A DNA stretch of 64,000 bases from Zymoseptoria tritici IPO323 (taxonomy: Eukaryota > Ascomycota > Dothideomycetes > Mycosphaerellales > Mycosphaerellaceae): positions 2,976,001 to 3,040,000 of the forward strand of contig NC_018216.1 of the NCBI RefSeq assembly GCF_000219625.1, given 5' to 3'. Positions 59,344-64,000 of this stretch are shown here, piece by piece. Under the pieces are notes generated by a model. That model saw only the letters and a list, made by a program, of their open reading frames with translations, was not told the origin of the DNA and made no database searches. Position numbers and translations under genes: made by a program. Positions within the stretch are counted from its first letter, which is position 1. Each line of letters begins with the position of its first letter.

Positions 59344-61266
59344 ATGCTACGCCTTGCATCGCCATCGATCTGCCCATTCTGCGAGATCAGCGCATTATAC
59401 AAGTCCTGCTACCCATCATGGCGAACCTCCACCCGATCCATGGCCACCGTGCAGAAACGACAGCCATCACGAATGGTGCTTTCCGAAAAAGTCGCCCAAG
59501 GACCACCACGAGCACAATCAGAAGGACGCACGACGAGGCGATCGCGGAATAGTCCATGGGGTGCAATGAATCGAACGACAGTACCGAGGGAGGTGGAGTT
59601 GGCACAGAAGAAGATGACAGCGGCGGATCACAAACGGCAGGCGAGAGCATTTTTGAAAGCGAGAACAAATAGTGGCAAGCCGGAAAAGACGAGAGAACCG
59701 ATGAAGGCGCTGAAGATGCAGCGGGCGTTGGCGAATGTGTCATATGAAAAGCGTGGACGGATCAAGCAGGAGTTGGCGGAAAGGGACAGCTTTGATGAAT
59801 TTGATCTATTACCTTTGGTCAAGGGATCGATATCGTCGCAAGCACTGGGAGGACTGCAGGACGTTTCGCCTACACCCATACAACGGCTTGCGATACCTGC
59901 GATTCTGGGGACACAGGACATGACGAAGAAGAAGAAGACCAGAACGATACAAGAGATTCAAGCAGGGATGGAACCAATTCTGCTCGCCGCAGAGACGGGT
60001 TCTGGAAAGACGTTAGCTTACGTCCTCCCTGTTGTAGATGCCATCAAACGAGCCGAAGCTGTTGAAAAATCCGAGCTAGCAGTGGAAGACGCCCGCAAAG
60101 CAGAAGAAGCCACTCGTCAACCCGCATGGTCGGCGAACTTCGCCCTCGAAACGCCGGACATCAACCATACCAGCTCTGGGCGTCCACGAGCTATCATACT
60201 TCTCCCGACCGCCGAACTCGTTTCCCAAGTCGGCGCACTCCTCAAGTCTCTCTCCCACACCATCAAGTTCCGCTCAGCCGCCATCTCATCCTCCGTCTCT
60301 CCTACCGTCATCCGCAACCGACTCTTCTCTCCCGCGGGCATCGATGTGGTCATCTCCACTCCTCACCTCTTGCAATCCATCACGGAATCCGACCCAAATC
60401 TCCTTTCCCGGGTTACACATCTCGTAATCGACGAAGCCGACTCCCTCCTCGACCGCTCCTTTTCTCCCATCACATCCGGCATCATCGACCGCGCCACGCC
60501 CTCTTTACACCAACTCATCCTCTGCTCTGCCACAATTCCCCGCTCTTTAGACTCCTACCTCAACAAACGCTATCCGAACGTCCGCCGTCTAGTGACTCCA
60601 AACCTGCACGCCATCCCTCGTCGAGTCCAACTCTCCGTAGTCGACATCGACAAAGTGCCCTACCAAGGAAACCGCGATCTTGCATGCGCGCAAACAATCT
60701 GGGACATCGGCAAGGAGACCGCGGAAGAAGGTCCCGAACATGAGAAGAAAGTGGTCGTCTTCGTCAACGAACGGGAGAAGACTGCTGAACTCACAGCATA
60801 CCTCCGCGCAAAAGGTATTGATGCCACAGCTCTAAGCAGAGACAGCGACGAGCGTAAAATGAGCGAGACACTTGCTGCCTTCACCGGCTCGCCTTCGTTG
60901 CCTCGCAACACAGCTGCTACTGGCCCCGCGCCTCCCTCCCGATCGTCTGACAACAAGAACACACTTGTCTACGCTCCCCCATCTGCCTCCGACCCTGGAA
61001 CGCTGTCTCGTCCGACCCAACTGCTGTCTAATACGAAAGTCCTCGTCATGACCGATTTGGGATCACGAGGAATCGACACCCTTCAGGTCAGGCACGTCGT
61101 ATTGTATGATGTGCCGCATACGTCGATTGACTTCATTCACCGATTAGGGAGAGTGGGACGTATGGGAAGGAGAGGGAGGGGTGTGGTATTGGTCGGACGG
61201 CATGATCGGAAAGATGTGGTCAAGGAAGTGCGAGAGGGCATGTTCAAGGGACAGGCTTTGATTTAG
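59344..61266 (+). CDS. MRH4: Mitochondrial DEAD-box RNA helicase Mrh4
   Basis: A single exon encodes 640 residues. Mrh4 acts in assembly of the mitochondrial large ribosomal subunit. The N-terminus is basic with few acidic residues and no obvious domain for 100 residues, fitting a mitochondrial presequence. Motifs: Q region SPTPIQRLAIP, motif I AETGSGKT (216-223), Ia PTAELVSQ, II DEAD (363-366), III SAT and VI HRLGRVGRMGR (from H599). A Ser/Pro-rich insert of about 60 residues separates motif IV from V in the second RecA domain, and motif V reads TDLGSRGID. The ATG at 59344 is the first that places a presequence before the helicase core. Confidence 0.9.
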   Translation: MLRLASPSICPFCEISALYKSCYPSWRTSTRSMATVQKRQPSRMVLSEKVAQGPPRAQSEGRTTRRSRNSPWGAMNRTTVPREVELAQKKMTAADHKRQARAFLKARTNSGKPEKTREPMKALKMQRALANVSYEKRGRIKQELAERDSFDEFDLLPLVKGSISSQALGGLQDVSPTPIQRLAIPAILGTQDMTKKKKTRTIQEIQAGMEPILLAAETGSGKTLAYVLPVVDAIKRAEAVEKSELAVEDARKAEEATRQPAWSANFALETPDINHTSSGRPRAIILLPTAELVSQVGALLKSLSHTIKFRSAAISSSVSPTVIRNRLFSPAGIDVVISTPHLLQSITESDPNLLSRVTHLVIDEADSLLDRSFSPITSGIIDRATPSLHQLILCSATIPRSLDSYLNKRYPNVRRLVTPNLHAIPRRVQLSVVDIDKVPYQGNRDLACAQTIWDIGKETAEEGPEHEKKVVVFVNEREKTAELTAYLRAKGIDATALSRDSDERKMSETLAAFTGSPSLPRNTAATGPAPPSRSSDNKNTLVYAPPSASDPGTLSRPTQLLSNTKVLVMTDLGSRGIDTLQVRHVVLYDVPHTSIDFIHRLGRVGRMGRRGRGVVLVGRHDRKDVVKEVREGMFKGQALI

Positions 61267-61762
61267 ATGAGGTGCACATTGCACGTGGGTCTCGACATTT
61301 TCTGATAGGAATAGAACGTATCGATCGTGGAAACACGATCGATCTCTCCTCTCAGAGCACATGGCAGCATCGCAATGCCCAGATCTTCATCTATTTTTGC
61401 AAATGAAAGCAACGCCATTCGCTCTGTCTCGTGTCCGCTAAGACTTTCCTCGCATTCTGTTCATGCCTCAGGCCTCACACTCTCTGAAGCTGCCCGCATC
61501 TCGACCACCAATGACCAATCCCTAGCAACGCATGCACAAGTCAACACATCCCTGTGAAACTTTGCCCATGACAGCGACCGTCCATTGGAGAGGCTGGTTT
61601 CGATAAGCGACGACGTGCAGTCCTCGCTGCTGCATTGCCGAAGACCCAAGCAGCTGGCCTCCAAAAATTCGATCCAAACATCAACTCTCAAGGTCCTGCT
61701 GTGCCTCCCGCAGTGTACCCTTTGAGAGTACCGCGTACCACCGCCTTACCCATGTCCGCGCC
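61267..61762. other. Intergenic, nothing recognised
   Basis: About 500 bp between two + strand genes. Expected to hold the MRH4 3' end and the kinase promoter; no motif stands out. Confidence 0.4.
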
Positions 61763-63937
61763 ATGAGCTCAATCTCCCGCCCTCATGGGGATGCCCCGCA
61801 CGATATTGCTGTTGGTGAAGGGCAGGCCCAGGACAATGATGACGGCCAAATCTCTTCTCGGATATCGACGGATGATGCACCATCTGCCGGCGTGGAGGAC
61901 CGCACGCATGCCCGTGTCGTCGATCTCATGCCGCCGGGTGTTGCTGATGAAGGAAGCGCTGCGCTTGCCGCTGAGCCCCAGGTGAGAAATCACAAGGCTT
62001 TTGCTCAGAATAACGCGGCCGTCGTCCTCCCTCCACTCGACACATCCGTCGTCTTACTGCCTCCTCGGAGTACTCAGCCGATTCCTCCAGGCAGCGCTCG
62101 GCTGTCCCTGAAGACCGATCTGGACAGTCCAACCAAGGCGGGAGCTGCTCGTGCTAGCGACACTCCCACGATCAACTACGATGCCAGTCCGCCGGTGGAA
62201 TCCGCGTCACTCCAGTCAATCACTTCAATAACATCGCCAGTCCACCTGCCGCCGACCACATCCTCCCTCCGATCGAACATGTCAACAACGAGCCTCAATT
62301 CCTCGCTATCGTACGGATCGAATCTCCCTTCTCCGTATCTTGCTGCCATGACGGACCTCACTCCACTACCCTCACCCTCAGTCAATATTTCGACCGACTC
62401 GTTCTGGCGCAAGCGACGCATTACAGCATCGGGTCGATCGAGGGACAACTCTCTGGGCGAACAGACTCCTCGGCAACCCACATCACAGCCCACGTCTCCG
62501 GAGTCGCCGTCGACGAGGAGGAAGAAGGGTTATGGGAGTTTGATGCAAGAAGCTGCAATAGCCAATGCGGCGGGTCTGGCGGGAGCGCAGGATAACAGCA
62601 AAGGCAGCACACAAGCGCATGGTCGGACCAGGAGTATATCAGATTTCGTTCCTGATCAATTGCACAACGTCAGACCTCGCCACGTCACATATGGTGCAAG
62701 CGGTGGTGCGGTGCAAGATACGGCAGAGTATCACATGCAGAGGGAGGCATACTTGGCGACTCAGCGAGGATTGACAAGCACGGCTCCTCCAGCACTTGCT
62801 GGTGCCGAGAGAGAGCATCTTCCCACACCACCACCGAGTTCCTCGAGCGGGACGGGGAGTGACGAAGCGGAGGAGGAGCCTCCTCATCTGGAGGATGGTA
62901 CTGCTTCTGAGATACTTGAGGTTCATTGTGGCATCCACGATAAGCGGAGGAAATTCCGGCCGCTTCGTCAACTCGGTCAAGGTACCTTTTCAACCGTCAT
63001 GCTGGCAACCCGTGAACGCATTCCCGCGCATCCCACGCCTGAGATTGAGGACCACCTAGATCCACACCAACTAGTCGCCATCAAAATCGTCGAGCACGGA
63101 CCTGCTGGAGGTGCCGATGAGGAGCGCATTGAAATCAGCCTCAAGCGCGAAGTCGAAATGCTCAAAAGCATATCTCACCCTTCTCTCGTCCACCTCAAAG
63201 CCTGCGAATATCAACCTTCCCGCGCTCTGCTCGTTCTCTCTTACTGTCAAGGCGGCGACCTCTTCGACTTTGCCAGTCAAAAACGAGACCTCCTGACTCC
63301 TCATCTCGTGCAGCGCATGTTCGCCGAACTTGTCAGCGCTGTGCGATATCTGCACACTCAAGGCATCGTACATCGAGACATCAAACTCGAGAATGTCCTC
63401 GTCAACCTCCCCGAGTCCGCTCTTCAATCTCTCCCCGATCCACGCACGCATCCCACACCAATCGTCATCCTAACCGACCTCGGTTTGTCCAGACGCATTC
63501 CCGAACCACCCGAATCACCTCTCCTGACCACCCGCTGCGGGAGCGAAGACTACGCCGCGCCCGAAATCCTGCTCGGCCAACCCTACGACGGCCGCTTAAC
63601 AGACGGCTGGGCCCTCGGCGTGCTCCTCTACGCACTCATGGAAGGCCGCCTACCCTTCGACGCACCACCCGGCAAAATCGATCGGAGTCGAAACACGCAC
63701 CGCATCGCTAGGTGCGATTGGATCTGGTGCCGATTTGGAGACGACGATGGCGATTGGGATGCTGGGAGAGGAAAGGAGTGGGAAGGCGCGAGGCCTTGTG
63801 TCGAGGGGTTGTTGAAGAAGGTGAGGATGGGGAGGAAGGGGTTGGATGTCATTGAGGGGTTGGAGTGGGTGAAGAGTGGGATTGCGGTGGAGGGTGGGTT
63901 GCAGGTGAGGGAGGAGGATTGGATGGAGATTGATTGA
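61763..63937 (+). CDS. Serine/threonine protein kinase with DLG motif
   Basis: A single exon encodes 724 residues. The first 390 are Ser/Pro/Thr-rich and disordered. The kinase domain (about 395-700) has the glycine loop LGQGTFSTVMLA, K441 in VAIKIV, HRDIKLEN (D539) and APEI, so catalysis is likely. The magnesium motif reads DLG (D572) instead of DFG; the Asp is kept. The C-terminal lobe carries a fungal-specific block (HRIARCDWIW, ARPCVEGLLKKV) as in a family of ascomycete kinases related to yeast Prr1/Prr2 and nutrient-response kinases. The gene is complete, with its TGA 63 bp before the window end. The substrate and pathway cannot be told from sequence. Confidence 0.85.
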   Translation: MSSISRPHGDAPHDIAVGEGQAQDNDDGQISSRISTDDAPSAGVEDRTHARVVDLMPPGVADEGSAALAAEPQVRNHKAFAQNNAAVVLPPLDTSVVLLPPRSTQPIPPGSARLSLKTDLDSPTKAGAARASDTPTINYDASPPVESASLQSITSITSPVHLPPTTSSLRSNMSTTSLNSSLSYGSNLPSPYLAAMTDLTPLPSPSVNISTDSFWRKRRITASGRSRDNSLGEQTPRQPTSQPTSPESPSTRRKKGYGSLMQEAAIANAAGLAGAQDNSKGSTQAHGRTRSISDFVPDQLHNVRPRHVTYGASGGAVQDTAEYHMQREAYLATQRGLTSTAPPALAGAEREHLPTPPPSSSSGTGSDEAEEEPPHLEDGTASEILEVHCGIHDKRRKFRPLRQLGQGTFSTVMLATRERIPAHPTPEIEDHLDPHQLVAIKIVEHGPAGGADEERIEISLKREVEMLKSISHPSLVHLKACEYQPSRALLVLSYCQGGDLFDFASQKRDLLTPHLVQRMFAELVSAVRYLHTQGIVHRDIKLENVLVNLPESALQSLPDPRTHPTPIVILTDLGLSRRIPEPPESPLLTTRCGSEDYAAPEILLGQPYDGRLTDGWALGVLLYALMEGRLPFDAPPGKIDRSRNTHRIARCDWIWCRFGDDDGDWDAGRGKEWEGARPCVEGLLKKVRMGRKGLDVIEGLEWVKSGIAVEGGLQVREEDWMEID

Positions 63938-64000
63938 TTGATTGGAAAGGTGTGGATTGGGACTTTGTGGGCGTTGGTGCTGATTGCTGTGTTGCCGATA

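Overview
The window is nuclear DNA of a filamentous ascomycete. Genes are closely spaced on both strands, have few and short introns (mostly 45-80 nt, GTRNGT donors, CTRAY-type branch points, YAG acceptors), and encode fungal-specific families (PEX8, BUD4, DUF7918, DUF3659, BAR-SH3, GH54). The coding style suggests Dothideomycetes, perhaps Mycosphaerellales/Capnodiales, but that placement is inference. I see no rRNA, tRNA, CRISPR array, intact transposon or prophage.

Layout. 0.4-5.7 kb: a wax-synthase-type MBOAT acyltransferase with a probable GC-AG intron, a DUF7918 protein ending in a SUMO-interaction-like motif, and a DGAT1-type MBOAT. 6.6-15 kb: PP4 regulatory subunit PSY2 (with an in-frame TAG followed by 83 coding-like codons), an RMD1/Sif3-family membrane protein, and peroxin PEX8 ending in SKL. 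16-18 kb: a secreted berberine-bridge-type FAD oxidase. 18-21 kb: the only long gene-free stretch, holding a degenerate tandem repeat of about 125-190 bp. 21-31 kb: a DUF3659 protein, an SLC35F-type transporter, a 144-residue membrane protein with a 5-nt first exon, a zinc-knuckle/F-box protein and a class II aldolase-like enzyme. 31-39 kb: polyadenylation factor PFS2, a BAR-SH3 protein and the Golgi PI 4-kinase PIK1. 40-49 kb: a PHD-finger protein and a 2435-residue ubiquitin protease with an internal ubiquitin-like domain. 50-54 kb: a GH54 arabinofuranosidase without its usual CBM42, a 34-bp minisatellite and a carbonyl-reductase-like SDR. 54-64 kb: BUD4, mitochondrial DEAD-box helicase MRH4 and a Ser/Thr kinase with DLG in place of DFG.

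Most genes are unrelated housekeeping functions (trafficking, RNA processing, ubiquitin, peroxisome, mitochondria). I see no biosynthetic or defence cluster. Gene models were built by joining reading frames at splice signals; each spliced total is a multiple of three and restores family motifs. Several models contain introns of 3n length with no stop codon, so an intron-retaining transcript would stay in frame. The most unusual items are the PSY2 stop codon, the diverged tandem repeat at 18.4-19.1 kb, the GC-AG intron and the 34-bp repeat.
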